Positions 36,307-48,043 of a stretch of DNA of 64,000 bases are shown here, one piece after another. The stretch covers positions 24,618,060 through 24,682,059 of the forward strand of contig NC_135177.1 in the NCBI RefSeq assembly GCF_041146795.1. The letters are read 5' to 3'. The notes under the pieces are model-generated. The model saw only the letters and a list, made by a program, of their open reading frames with translations, had not been told where the DNA came from and searched no databases. How positions within the stretch are numbered: the first letter of the stretch is position 1; each line of letters begins with the position of its first letter. The translations under genes were made by a program, and so were the position numbers. Source of the stretch: Maylandia zebra (lineage: Eukaryota; Chordata; Actinopteri; Cichliformes; Cichlidae).

Positions 36307-39300
36307 TGTGGTTAAGCCTACCAATACTCAGGGCCCAGATCTTCACATAGCAGTCCACTGAGCCACTCAAGATAAACCTCTCTTTGTCGGACAAAGACAG
36401 GGACCAGGCTGTCGAGGGGGTACGCGCAGACCAAACAAAGAGCAGAATGGGGACAGAGGAGGGGAGACGGAAAGAGAAAAGAGATTACGCTGGCAAAAAG
36501 CTGTAAATAAGTGATGATGCGCAAAATAAAAAAGAGGAGACCGCAAGACAAAGACTGAAAATGACTAAAAAGGAACCATGTAATTAGTAAGAGAGACTAT
36601 GGTTCGACTGAGCTGCGTCATCAGTTCACTTCTAGACTTGGTATTTTAAGTTGGGGAAGCAGGTGGGGAGGGGATGTAGGAGGAGAGCCGGAGATGTGTT
36701 GGAGTGCAAATGATGGAAGGCTGCCTGCTTCAGACAGACAGTGAACTCTCTAAAGTGTCCACTGTGGTTACCTCTCTCTGGGCTGATCTGATGAACTGCT
36801 CCTATAATTACCAAACCGCAGGACAGAGGCATTACTCAGCTCTGCTCGGCCCACATGTTAGGATGTGTGTGTGCGTGTGTGTTTCCTCACCCAGCCTCTT
36901 GCAATACTCAGGGGGAGGTGCTGCCAGACAGGTGACCCCGCCGGTGTGACCTCCTAAGTTCTTGTGCTCTGTTGCAGTGGGAACGTGCCACACCTTCACT
37001 GTCGTATCTCGACTTAAGAGTGAGAATGACGGACGGGAAGAAAAAGGGAGGGCCCAGGAGGAAAGAAAGAGAGAGGGGGGAGAAAACAAGCAAAGTTAAA
37101 AGGCGTTCCACATAAACCGCAAGAGATTTGCGCCGAGTGATCAGGCGGAGGAAGAAAACCAAATATATGTCAGACAGCGAGGGAGAGAGCAAGAGCCTAT
37201 TAAGTGATAAATTAGGTGAAATGTTCACTTTGCATATCCATTATGCAAATCGAGTCTTCTTTTCCTGCTTTACCTCCCAGAAACCACCAGGTTGTCAACA
37301 GCAACCACGCAGGTGACTATGTCACTGTGACCCTGCAACAGCCTCAAGCGAAACTTCGCCTTCTCCCACGACGCTTTGAGGGATGTAAATTCAGCTTCTG
37401 TAAAAGAAATGATTTGTGCAATTAGCAGTGTTGACTCATCAGCACCCTGGCTCGTTAATCTACACACTTCTTCAATATGGATTAGTCTGCCACTGCAAAG
37501 CGTGGGGCTAAATTAGCTCCAAGGATGCAAAACGTGGGCCCTGTCTTCAGGGAAGCATATGCAGCCAGTTGGTTTTAAAACTGGCAGCCTCGTGAGCTTG
37601 TTAGGACTCCTTCGGGGCAAAGAAGAATAATCTGATTTTAGATGTTAATCACAAATTAGGGCACCGCTTTGTGCTTTTAACTGCCAGTGACAAATCGTAA
37701 CGGCAATCTCTCCAGCCACTTTTCTTAATTATCCCACCTTCCTGCCGTAGTAGCCGCTCCTCGTCAGAGCCCGCGCAGTCGCCTGACACGTCCCGACAGT
37801 TATCTGACACCTTGGCCGCCGCTGTCCTTTCCCGCTCTCTGCCCATCTCCGCCTTCCTCTGCCTGGCAGCCGGGGCTGGCGCTGCTTGAGCTCTGGACTC
37901 CTCTTCTCCCTTAAGGATCTTGGAGGCTGGAGGCGTCTGTGATGGAAGGGCCTCAGGGACATCCTCCCTGTGCCAGTGCAGAAAGCAGGTGCTGAATATA
38001 TAATCGAGATGCAAACTGCACACAGTCACAGCTTGGTGACAGTGAGGATACCTGCAGAGGATCTCCAAGTGTCATACAAACTAAAATAATACTCCTGTAA
38101 GAGTAGTAGTCTGTAGTCTGCCTGCCAGGAGAAAATCAGCGTACTTCATTCAGTTTTATGTTAATGTCCACACACATGCGGATTTCCCTCCTTAGGGGCT
38201 CCAATAAGGACAACGACATCCCTGAATGATGTTTACACATGACGAGCAGGAGAAAGTTCCAAATTTCCTAAAGCATGACAGTATTTGACCTGCAATGTGT
38301 TTGGATAGACATACAAAACAGATCAAAGGCTTCAAAGTGAATGTTGTTGCTTTTGAAGAATTATGTTTCTCTTCATCTGCCCCCCCACCCGTGGCTGGTA
38401 CCTCTCCCTCACTTCCTTACACTTGTCTTTTCATCTTCTCCTTTTTTCCGTCTCCCACAATCCCAAGAGTTTGCTGCGGGCCAGAAAGCTGCAGCTGAAG
38501 CTCAGCCAATCTGGAACGAAGCTCCGCCTTCCTGGAGATCTGAGAAGGGAAGAGGCACGAGATTGGTTGTAAACCAAGCTGCTAAATCCACAAGTTGTTT
38601 ATATGCACAACCAACATACCCGGCCTGTCTCGATTTATTAGACTGCAGCCCGCAACATACAGCATACTCCTGTTAGATTGTGAGCTTTGAAATATGCATG
38701 AATGAGTGAATCAAGCGTGTCAATTTTAGATTAGGTGGCTGGTTCCTCAGTTAAAGGAGCACTCCCCTAGTTTTTATTTCTCAATTTATTTGTCAGCATT
38801 TTACTCTGCCTGTGAAAATCAGTGTTTGTATCTTTCGTGGCTCTCGGCGGAGCTTCGAAATTATCGTGGTTTTTACCAGCAGGAGATTGCGGAATACAGA
38901 TTTTTAAAACACGGGTTCAGGCATTTGAAAATCTCCAAGGCGCAGTGCATCTAACACGCTTTTGCATTGTGGGAAATGTATTCTTAAAACAGAACAATAA
39001 AGTGTTGCTGTGTAATCGTAATATTTGATCATCAGCTGTGGAAGAGCCACTTTAATCTAGGTAAGACTAGTTAAGACTGCCGTCTACTTTTCTAATTAAA
39101 AAAGGAACCAGCAAATAGATCTGTCAGATCAATTATTTAAAGAAAAGGCACAACGTTTCACTCTAAAACAGGGGTATCAAACATGCAGCCTCTGCAGGCC
39201 ACAACTGGACCACCTATTGGCATGCACGTATATATAAATACCTAGAATGGACAGGAGGGCAGGCTAGAGGTAGCAGAGCTGAAGATTTTCATTAGGAGTG

Positions 39301-42300
39301 GATTAGATCAGAATGACAGCTCAAATAAGTATCAAGGCAGAGATGGTTTGGAGTTGTGCAGGGGAGGGATAGTGGAGATACTGGACAAAGGATGCTGAAC
39401 GTGGAGCTGTGTGTAGTGAAGGAGGACATGCAGAGGGCTGATGTGAGAAGAGGATACTAAGGATAGGTGGGAGGAAGATGATCGACTGTGGCAACTCCTA
39501 AAGGGAACAGCCAAAAGAAGAAGAAGAAGAAGATTGTATTTTGTTGGATAAAAATTGTTTTGAAAGAGGTTAATGATTCAGACCTCTAAGATCATGACAT
39601 GAGCCATTCTTCTCATTTTTACAGGCTTCTTATAAACAAAGACATTCCCTGTGGCAAGTAGGTTTTGGAATGAAGATCCATGATCACAAAGTTACAGGTT
39701 TCTTTGTAATAACAGAACGTGGAAAAACTGCACTTATTTTTCTAAAACATCTCAGGTTGCACTTCATCTGTTTTGTGAATGGGAGGCTTGTTAAATGCAT
39801 TCAGAAAGTCGATCTTCACATTGTATAAGAAAAAAGGAGAATTTAAAAGTCTGCTATTATTACATGATTACTATGAAGTGTTTTCACCGGTAGGACCCAC
39901 CTGAGATCAAACTCGGTTCCTAGTGGCCTATGAACTTAAATGAGTTTGACACCGCTGCTCTAAAATGTAGCGAAGTAGAGAAATAAATGGTAATGCTGAA
40001 GGAAAGCACATCAAAATTAAGTTTCTTCTCCCACACGGCAAAGTAACACTTCATTTTTCACCTTTATTGGATTATTGTGATCTGCTCTTTATGAAAGAAT
40101 CCCACTACGTTGGATACTCTAAACCATTGTGCCTTACCTTTTATTACTAGCTGTGAAAACTGCACATAACACTGTTCTCTAAAGTGATAAGAAGCCAGCT
40201 GTATATGTCCAAAGACTAAAGCAGGCTGTTATAAATGAATCTCTCCTTGGCCTGGTTCCTTCCTCTGATTGGTTTAAATACACATGTGTTTAAACCACGA
40301 ATGTTTGCTTGCAGAGTCGAAATAAAGTCAGACGCACCTGCTCCTCTTCCTGGTTTCTCCTATGGAACAAGCTGAGATGTTTGAACTGGTTAGTATGGGG
40401 ATTTTAAAGCTATTTTTTAAAAGACTGCAGAGGCAGCAGGTGCATTTACTCCTAAATTTGCACTATAATTGATTTGAAATTGTACCCGTTTTGATCTTTT
40501 CCTGCACATAAAGTCGATATCATCTTCCCTGTATTGGTTTTTTAATCTAAACTTTCATCACATTAAGTAAAGGACACAATAAAGCCACTTTCAGCTGCTT
40601 CCTTATCCACGAGGGGTCGCCACAGCAGGTGGCTTTGCAGATGTTTTTTTTATGCTGGCTGCTTTTGCTGACGTAACCCCCAGGGGATTGGTTTCTCCTC
40701 CTGGGATCAAACTGAGGATCTTTCACTTGTTAGGCGAGTGTGTAAACCACTACATTGTGAAGCAAAGGATGCAATACTAAAAACTCTGAATATAACTGCA
40801 TTTTAACAACACTGCAAGGAAAATGTTGCTACTCTTTTATGTTTTTCAGTCGCTTCATCACATTGCAATAGAGAGACGATCTGTTTTTATAAATAAGAAC
40901 TGATTTAATTTGCACAATATGTTTGTTATTGTCACCGTTTCATATTACCTTTATGTTTTGATTCGTTTTTTTATGACGTAAAGTGTAAATGCTCCCGACT
41001 GACTTCCTCATAATCAGCTGATTTTTTAGACTTTATCATTTGGGTTTGCTCAATGATACCGTCAAATATGTCAGTGGTTGTTCCTGCTGCATTTCGTTGC
41101 CTCAATCCCTGTTAATCTTGTGTCATTTTTCTTTTTGCATAAGATGGCGTGTCCCTTTCACTCACTTTATGAAACTTTAGAGGGAAGCAAGGTCATTATG
41201 CTAACAGTGAAACTAAAAAAAGAACTAAACTGATACAAGCTAAATCACTCTTTGAAACAAAATTGAATTAAAAACAAAATGTCAAAAAACTCCGGCGGGA
41301 AGCATCCAGTTGCTGTGATACTTGTAGTGTCCTAATCTGCTGGCTCATCTCAGATCATCCTCTGTGATCCAGGTCCTACTTCATTTTCAGAATAGATATA
41401 TTCAGGATCCTCTTTGTGATATGTTTCCAAACTGAGGGTTTTACTGCATATACATAATTCTGGCAACACAATATTATAACCAGTATTTTACATAAGTGGG
41501 GCTCATTTATTTTAGTTTAACATCCATTTCTGTTTCTTAAATGGACAGGTATGCATAAACTTCTATTATGTAAGGTAACAAAAACTTTTTACCCTAACTA
41601 CAGCTGGAAATATGCATAGTTACACCATAAAGGTCAGGTTTAAGCCAAGAAATTATACAGAATCTGATTATACAGAACATGTCAGTACCAATGTTGCTTC
41701 TTCATTTCACAGCCAAACGCTGCATTCGTAAGTGCTGAAATGTGACTGTATTAGAAAATGCCTTTGGCACAGAGGGAATCACGGCGAGATGATGGAGATG
41801 AACCTGGTATCTAAACGCAGGTAAATATTACAGCTTTCACGTGCTTTGACTGGCCATCTATCTCAAATGTTGATATGACCCTTGAAGGTTTACCCAGCAT
41901 GCAATGTTTGACGTTTTCTCCAGTGAATGATGAGAAAACAAATCAAACATGAAGGATGCCATTGCTTGTTTGTGTTACTCCATGTCACAGAGATTAAACT
42001 GGTGTCATGCAATTGAAACTATGATGTACAAAGTTTGTCTTTAGACTTTGACACCTGCAGTTTTATATATGTTATTATATATACAGTTATAGATAGAGAG
42101 AGAAAAAAAGCTCCAAATTTCAGCCCACCTGAGGCCCTGCAACTCATAAAATGCTTATATAGTAAGAAGATAACAACTTTCATGGATTCATTAAATAGAC
42201 TAAAGTTACTGCACAAATCAAATGAGCTGGCTCTGAGGGGTCAGGTGGGAAGCACTGGTTGTTTTTCATTGAATGAAGGTTCTCAAACTGACGGAACCAG

Positions 42301-43189
42301 CTAAACTTAAGGTTTAAAGCTCCGTCCAGATCCTTTACACGTGCTTTTAAACGTGCCTTCATCTAAGAATATATAATTAAAAGAAAAACGATCCTATTTC
42401 AGATGATGTGCAGGCTATTTTCGACAACTATGAATGCAGGTGTGTCTTGAAATTGAAATTTTGGCTTGCATTGTTTATGCACAAAATGTTTGGGAAAAAC
42501 GCTGCCAAATGCCTTTCAGCTGGAAATGTGTGTCACGCCATGCATGCATGCATTTACAGTCCTGCTGCCAGAACCAGGGGCAGCTCAGTACACGGAAATC
42601 ACTGCTGTGGGGCTCGGCCACTCTCTTATTGCATTCACATTCTGGTCTTTAACACGCAGAAGCTCTCCTGAAGTTTCTGATTATTATATTTTCCAGATGC
42701 ATTCGGCTCAACCTGTGATCTTCTGCTGTTCCTGGGGCGAAAACTGTCAAATTATTCATTGCACGGTTATTATTAATGCATGTTAATCATGGCTTTACGA
42801 TGCCAACACTGTTAGTTTTAAGAAGCCTTACTTCACACCTTTTTGCAGCTGACTTGTACTGTGTGGCAAACCTCTAATGCTTACATTGACTGTGTGGTCT
42901 ATTGAATAGACAGCTTTGTTGTAGTGACTGTCAGCAGGTCAATATCTATCTGATGTTTTTAATTTAGGCTAAATGTGTGTCTGTGCTGCTCTTGCAGGTA
43001 TAACCTCGTGCTTCACCTGAGGGAAATTTATTCAGGATTTACACACAGGCTACACGGAGATGTAATGAAGAGGGAAAGGCGAATGAAGTGTTTCTGTACC
43101 TTGAATCTTTCCTCTGGGGTGAGATTGATTTTTATTTCCAGATTTTCAATCTGTCTCAACTTCTTCTGCAGCTTCCTCACCTCCCCCAT
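32853..43189 (-). CDS. WD40-repeat protein, unnamed (13 coding exons)
   Basis: Exons in transcript order are 43189-43100, 38539-38421, 37967-37738, 37397-37274, 37012-36891, 36408-36322, 36113-36024, 35726-35638, 35000-34778, 34678-34556, 34133-33968, 33209-33121 and 32959-32853. Every junction is GT-AG with matching phase, giving 1659 nt and 552 aa. The N-terminus MGEVRKLQKKLRQIENLE and a following Lys/Arg/Glu-rich segment (1-65) should be helical or coiled-coil. Residues 70-146 are low complexity. A beta-propeller follows. WD units are visible at 162-196 (LVVSGSRDTTVKVW), then FILSGSVDCYVKIW, YIITGSDGGKVQAW, LVFSGSAEGGLSVW and WVTGGQDLIVW, with weaker blades between. The tail (about 500-552) is strongly acidic (EGDTEDDEETDDYEDNDEGG). 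I do not recognise a named orthologue. The role is probably scaffolding, as for most WD40 proteins. A signal at 32649-32644 (minus AATAAA) would end the mRNA. Confidence 0.87.
36255..36304. repeat. (TG)n microsatellite in WD40 gene intron
   Basis: An uninterrupted TG run of about 23 units sits just downstream of the donor of exon 36322-36408. On the transcript it is a CA repeat within the first 70 intron bases, a position that can influence splicing. Confidence 0.9.
39161..39965. mobile_element. hAT-like MITE with 8-bp target duplication
   Basis: The element runs 39169-39957, with ends CAGGGGTATCAAAC and the reverse complement of GTTTGACACCGCTG. It is flanked by identical 8-bp copies of CTCTAAAA at 39161-39168 and 39958-39965. 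An 8-bp duplication and CAGGG(G)-type ends are typical of hAT elements. There is no transposase frame. An RTE 3' fragment is nested inside. The host is intron 1 of the WD40 gene. Confidence 0.85.
39240..39537 (+). mobile_element. RTE LINE 3' fragment nested in the hAT-like MITE
   Basis: It contains GAGATGGTTTGGAGTTGTGC, AGGAGGACATGCAGAGGGCT and GACTGTGGCAACTCCTAAAG, ending in (GAA)n. This is the same terminal sequence as the remnant at 0.4-1.2 kb. It is non-coding. Confidence 0.75.
40595..40765 (-). repeat. Dispersed fish repeat fragment
   Basis: CACGAGGGGTCGCCACAGCA, GACGTAACCCCCAGGGGATT and GGCGAGTGTGTAAACCACTA form a series seen in very many teleost loci. It lies in intron 1 of the WD40 gene and has no coding part. 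Confidence 0.5.
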
Positions 43190-43400
43190 TGGCGTTGTCT
43201 AACCCGGTTAGCTACACTTTAAAACTGGCTTTCAAGTTGGAAGATAGCGTCAAACAAACAGCATTTCCTTTAAATAAAGAGTCTGAAGCGGTTTAAATAA
43301 ATAAAGATGCATCGAGAGGCTTAGCAGGGCGGCTCAGAGACGTGTCGCCGGATGTTGACGATGTGTTAGAGGTGTATTACTGTCCTTACAGCGCCATCAT
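43190..43400 (-). promoter_or_regulatory. Probable promoter and 5'UTR of the WD40 gene
   Basis: The roughly 200 bases above the start ATG include a CpG-containing patch (GACGTGTCGCCGGATGTTGA at about 43340). No TATA box is evident. The start site is not fixed. Confidence 0.35.
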
Positions 43401-43849
43401 GTGGTCCGTTCAGAAAGAGGTGCTAAATCCCGTTAATAAATAATAAAAGTACACCATGTCCTTACTTAAAAACACTGTAATGCGTATGTACGGTTTCGCA
43501 TACACGAAATGATATAACTGTGTGAGGCTCTTCTTCAAAATCCAGGCCCTGAAGGTCACCATGACAACCGGAGGACAGAGCTGTAAAACTGTGCTGCATT
43601 CAAATGTACTCCCCATAGCTTGTATTTCTGAGCGTCCGACGAGTGAAAGACACTCGTTGAAAAATAAATGAATAAATAAAAAATTTAAGGAAACACAAAG
43701 TCGGTTAAACTTCATTATTCAGAGATAACAATGTGTCCAGTTAGGAAGCACTAACCACTGTGGATCATTTAACCTGCTTTGGTGCAAAGAAAGTGACAAC
43801 ATGAATAGTGGAGAGGCAACAACAAACAGCACTCCCCCACAAAAGTGTA

Positions 43850-44500
43850 TGCATTTTATCCAAATGCTTTATTAATCCCAGTGGAAAATTGTATTGTTAC
43901 AGGTGGTCACTTTAAATATAAATATGAAAGATTAAAAAAGTTAACTCTCTAAAAAAATAAGTAAAAATAAGTGCAATATTAATTTTAATATTCCAAAGTT
44001 AAAATGATACTATGCAGAGTATAGACAGGATATTGCAAGTGAAAATAGTCCATTTATGATAAGGAAAGTTGTAAAGATGGCCAGAGGTAGGAATGATGTC
44101 CTGTAGAATTCTGTAGTGCATGTGGCTGAATGAGTATTTCCTGAACACGCTCCAGCACAAGATGAAGACAGCGTGACGGATTGTGCAATATTGACAATAG
44201 CTTAGACAGTATCCTCCTTTCTGACACCTCTGTCGGAGAATCAGGCTCCACACACACAACATTATTGGCCTCGCGAATCAGTTTATTCACTCTGTTGTTA
44301 TCCACTTCCCACATTCTGCTGCTCCAGCACACTACAGCACAGCACACGGCTCACGACAGACTCATTTTGCATGTGGTGTCCATAGATCATTGCATTCAGT
44401 TTGTGTACTATTTTTCTTTCTTTTTTTTCTAATTTGCTTTTTCCTAGAGTGCTTGTCATTAATGCATGAGACACTATCTGCAGGCCATTCAGGTTGCAGA
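43850..44500 (-). mobile_element. L2-like LINE, ORF2 C-terminus and 3' end
   Basis: On the minus strand, 44347-44054 reads VNKLIREANNVVCVEPDSPT, then VSERRILSKLLSILHNPSRC and LHLVLERVQE, a typical C-terminal end of L2-clade LINE ORF2 in fish. The terminus near 43860 (minus TTTTCCACTGGGATTAATAA) fits the usual LINE tail. Frames are broken, so it is an inactive fragment. Confidence 0.65.
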
Positions 44501-44652
44501 GGTACTCCACCTCCTCCTCCTCGACTCAAGAGTGGTAGAAGTCGTAGATCCATAGAAGGGCATTAACCCACCAGGTCTGGTACCTGCTCCTTTACTTGAA
44601 GTGGAACAGGAGGAGCACTGGCAGAGCCCTACAGTGCATATTTCACCTGTGC

Positions 44653-44737
44653 TCACAGACCAGCACCATGCATCTTCATTGGCATTTGCCAGAGAACTGG
44701 CAGATCTGTCTGTTTCACCTGGGCAATTAATTTGTTT

Positions 44738-44790
<53 letters not shown>

Positions 44791-45841
44791 CATCTTACAC
44801 CCTGCTGTTATGTGCTGGATTGTCTCTGGGGCATCTTTACACAGCCTGCACCTGTAGTCTTGCCTGGTGTGATAGACCTCAGCCTCTATGGATCTTGTGC
44901 CCAGAGATTGTTCCTGTGCTGCCATGATTAGTGCCTCTGTCCTGTCTTTCAGTCCAGCTTTGTCCAGCCACTGATAGGATTTCAAGATATCAGCCACCTC
45001 CACTATCTGTGCAGGGGCCTGTCCTTCCATGATGGTGCCTCCTCTTCCTCCTCATTCTTGGGTTTCTGCTGCCCAAGGTATTCACTGAGCACTGGGTCAG
45101 TTGGGGCCATCTTCGTGATGTATTCGTGGATGTTTGTTGTCTCATCCTGGACCGTGGTGCTGACACTCACCAGTCCCCGGCCTCCTTCCTTCTGTTTAGC
45201 ATACAGCCTCAGGGTGCTGGTCTTGGGTTGAAACCCGCCATGCATGGTCAGGAGCTTCCTTCTAGCAACCTCTTCATGATTCCCATTTGCCTGCGGGGTC
45301 CCCAGGTACTTGTAGCTGTCCTCAGTGTTCCGCATTGTTGCCTTCTGGTAGTTTGATCCCCTCAGTTCTGACTACCTTCCCTCTCTTTGTTATTATCCGA
45401 CTACATTTCCCCAGTCTAAATGACATTCCGATATCATTGCTGTATATCCTGGTGGTGTGGATCAGTGAATCGATGTCTCGTTCATTCTTGACATACAGTT
45501 TGATGTCATCCATGTACAGGACATGGCTGACAACTGCTCTATTCTGTAGTCGGTATCTGTAGCCAGTATTTTCAATAATCTCACTGAGGGGGTTCAGGCC
45601 TATGCAGAACAGCAGTGGGGACAGAGAATCTCTTTGGTAGATCCCGCACTTGATGGTGACATGTGCTATGGGCTTGAAGTTGGCTTCTAGTGTTGTACGC
45701 CACATCCCCATTGAGGTCCTGATGAAGGCTCTTAGGGTATTGTTGAACTTGTATAGTTCTAGGCATTCCAGAATCCAGGTGTGGGGCATTGAGTCATAGG
45801 CCTTCTTGTAATCAATCCAGGCAGTGCCCAAGTTGGTCAGC
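44653..45841 (-). mobile_element. R4/Dong-like LINE fragment, internally deleted
   Basis: On the minus strand, 45831-45322 contains TAWIDYKKAYDSMPHTWILE, SPLLFCIGLNPLSEII and VLYMDDIKLYVKNERDID, the reverse-transcriptase core with a YMDD-type box. Further frames at 45335-45003 (KLLTMHGGFQPKTSTLRLYA) and 45030-44653 (EVYHTRQDYRCRLCKDAPET, then IQHITAGC, a zinc-knuckle-like end) belong to the same protein. A stretch between RT and C-terminus is missing (deletion near 45.3 kb). The clade assignment is from memory. The copy is bounded on both sides by TA repeats. Confidence 0.75.
44739..44789. repeat. (TA)n microsatellite
   Basis: About 25 uninterrupted TA units interrupt the LINE C-terminal frame just after its Cys-Lys-Met-Leu, so they either mark one boundary of the fragment or expanded within it. 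Confidence 0.95.
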
Positions 45842-45867
45842 CTATATATATATATATATATATATAT

Positions 45868-45954
<87 letters not shown>
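45842..45954. repeat. (TA)n followed by (GATA)n microsatellite
   Basis: About 14 TA units are followed by about 20 GATA units. The tract directly abuts the LINE fragment's 5' side. Confidence 0.95.
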
Positions 45955-45955
<1 letters not shown>

Positions 45956-46644
45956 ATGTTACTAGATATTCACTTTTTTAAAATCATTAAATTTTGAAGA
46001 TTTGTATGGATTTATCCAAAAGCTATGAAAGTTCTTGAAACATTGTCAGGATCTTTACTGTTCTCGTATTATTACAGTGAGCTGCAATGTCTTAATGAGC
46101 ACAATGATAACAGGTGGCATTGGTTGGCCTGCAGAAGCTGGCAAATTATAGTCTTCCTGGTTCTTTTTTGCCTCCAAATCCCACAGACCTAAAACAGAAA
46201 TAGGGGCCAGTGGGGCAAATTAGTAATCCAGAGGCCCAGTAGCCCATAACCATTATGGGCCACTGGGCCTGTCCAAGTTGGACCAAGTAAGATGGTATGT
46301 CTAGTCCAATTTGGACCCCTGCTGCATGGACCTCTGCAGTATCCACTGAGAGCTGGAGGAGGTCAAGTGCAGATGATTCATTAAAATATTTGCAACATAA
46401 AATGGCTAAAGTAAGAGATTAAGTTAAGGGGGAAACATTAAGTGAACAAATGGGTATTTAGAAAAAGACAACAAGTTAGTTTGGAAGTTAACTTTTAAAG
46501 CCATAACGCTGGGACTTTAATGAAAAATAATTTGAACTAAAAATTAAAGGCTGTTTCTAAAAACAGTTTTATTTATTTCTATTTTACAGAGCAACAGCTG
46601 ACACATACTCATTAAAAGTTCTAATATTCACCAAAGTCTAACAG

Positions 46645-48043
46645 TACAGTCGTCGCCATAGGTTTTGAGAATGACACAAATACTGGTTTTCACAAAGTTT
46701 GCTGCTTCAGTTTTTATAATAGCAATTTCCATATACTCTAGAATGTTATGAAGAGTGATCAGATGAACTGCGAAATCCTTCTTTGCCATGAAAATGAACT
46801 TAATCTCAAAAATTCAATTTCCGCTGCATTTCATCATTCAGCATTTCATGCCATAAAAGGACCTGCTGAGATCATTTCAAAAAATTTCTCATCAACTCAG
46901 GTGAGAATGTTGACGAGCACAAGGCTGGAGATCATTATGTTATGCTGACTGAGTTAGAATAGCAGACTGGATGCATTAAAAGGAGGGTGATGCTTGAAAT
47001 CGTTGTTCTTCCTATTAAACATGGTTACCTGCAAGGAAACACATGTAGCCATCATTGCGTTGCATAAAAAGGGCTTCACAGGCAAGGATGTTGTTGCTAC
47101 TAAGACTGCACCTAAATCAACCATTTATCAGATCATCAAGAACTTCAAGGAAAGAGGTTCAATTATTGTGAAGTAGGCTTCAGGGCCCCCAAGAAAGTCC
47201 AGCAAGCGCCAGGATGGTCTCCTAAAGATGATTCAGCTGCGGTATCAGAGTGCCACCAGTGCAGAGCTTGCTCAGGAATAGTAGGAGTCCATCTGCACGC
47301 ATAGTGAGGCGAAGACTTTTGGAAGACGGCCTGGTGTCAAGAAGGGAAGCAAAGAAGCCACTTTTCTCAGAAAAAGCCATCAGGGACGAATTGATATTCT
47401 GCAAAAAGTACAGCGAGTGGACTGCTGAGGACTGGGGTAAAGTCATTTTCTCTGATGAAGCCCCTTTCTGATTGTTTGGGGCATCTGGAAAAAGGACTGT
47501 CCAGAGAAGAAAAGGTGAGCACTACCATCAGTCCTGTCTCATGCCAACAGTAAAGCATCCTGAGACCATTCATTTGTGGGGCTGCTTCTCATCCAAGGCA
47601 GTGGGCTCACTCACAATTTTGCCAAAAAACAGCCAAACATCCTCTGAAAGCAACTTCTTCCAACCATCCAAGAACAGTTTGATGAAGAACAATGCCTTTT
47701 CCAGCATGATGGATCACCATGCCATAAGGCCAAAGTGATACCTAAGTAGCTCGGGGAACAAATCATCTTGGGTCCATGGCCAGGGAACTTCCCAGACCTC
47801 AGTCCAATTGGGAACTTGTGGCCAATCCTGAAGAGGCAGGTGGACAAACAAAAACCCACTAATTCTGACAAACTCCAAGCATTGATTATGCAAGCATTGA
47901 TTCTTATGAAAGAATGGGTTGCCATCTGTTAGGATTTGGCCCAGAAGTTGATTGACAACATGCCAGAGATCTAAAAACACTCAAGCAGCAAACTTTGTGA
48001 AAACTAATATTTGTGTCATTCTCAAAACTGTTGGCTACGACTG
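46645..48043 (+). mobile_element. Tc1-like transposon, inactive
   Basis: The left end CAGTCGTCGCCATAGGTTTT... and the reverse complement of the right end CAGTCGTAGCCAACAGTTTT... share about 60 bp including GAGAATGACACAAATA and TTTCACAAAGTTTGCTGCTT. The length is about 1.4 kb, normal for Tc1. A TA precedes the left end (46645-46646); the matching right TA appears mutated (GA). Transposase pieces are visible in several frames: at 47018-47176 THVAIIALHKKGFTGKDV and STIYQIIKNFKERGS (helix-turn-helix part), and at 47250-47471 WTAEDWGKVIFSDEAPF (catalytic Asp region). The gene is broken by stops and frameshifts. Confidence 0.88.

Noticed and set aside
45842-45954. Regular GATA array considered as a CRISPR-like or regulatory array
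   Set aside because: It is a simple 4-bp microsatellite with no spacers, in a vertebrate genome.
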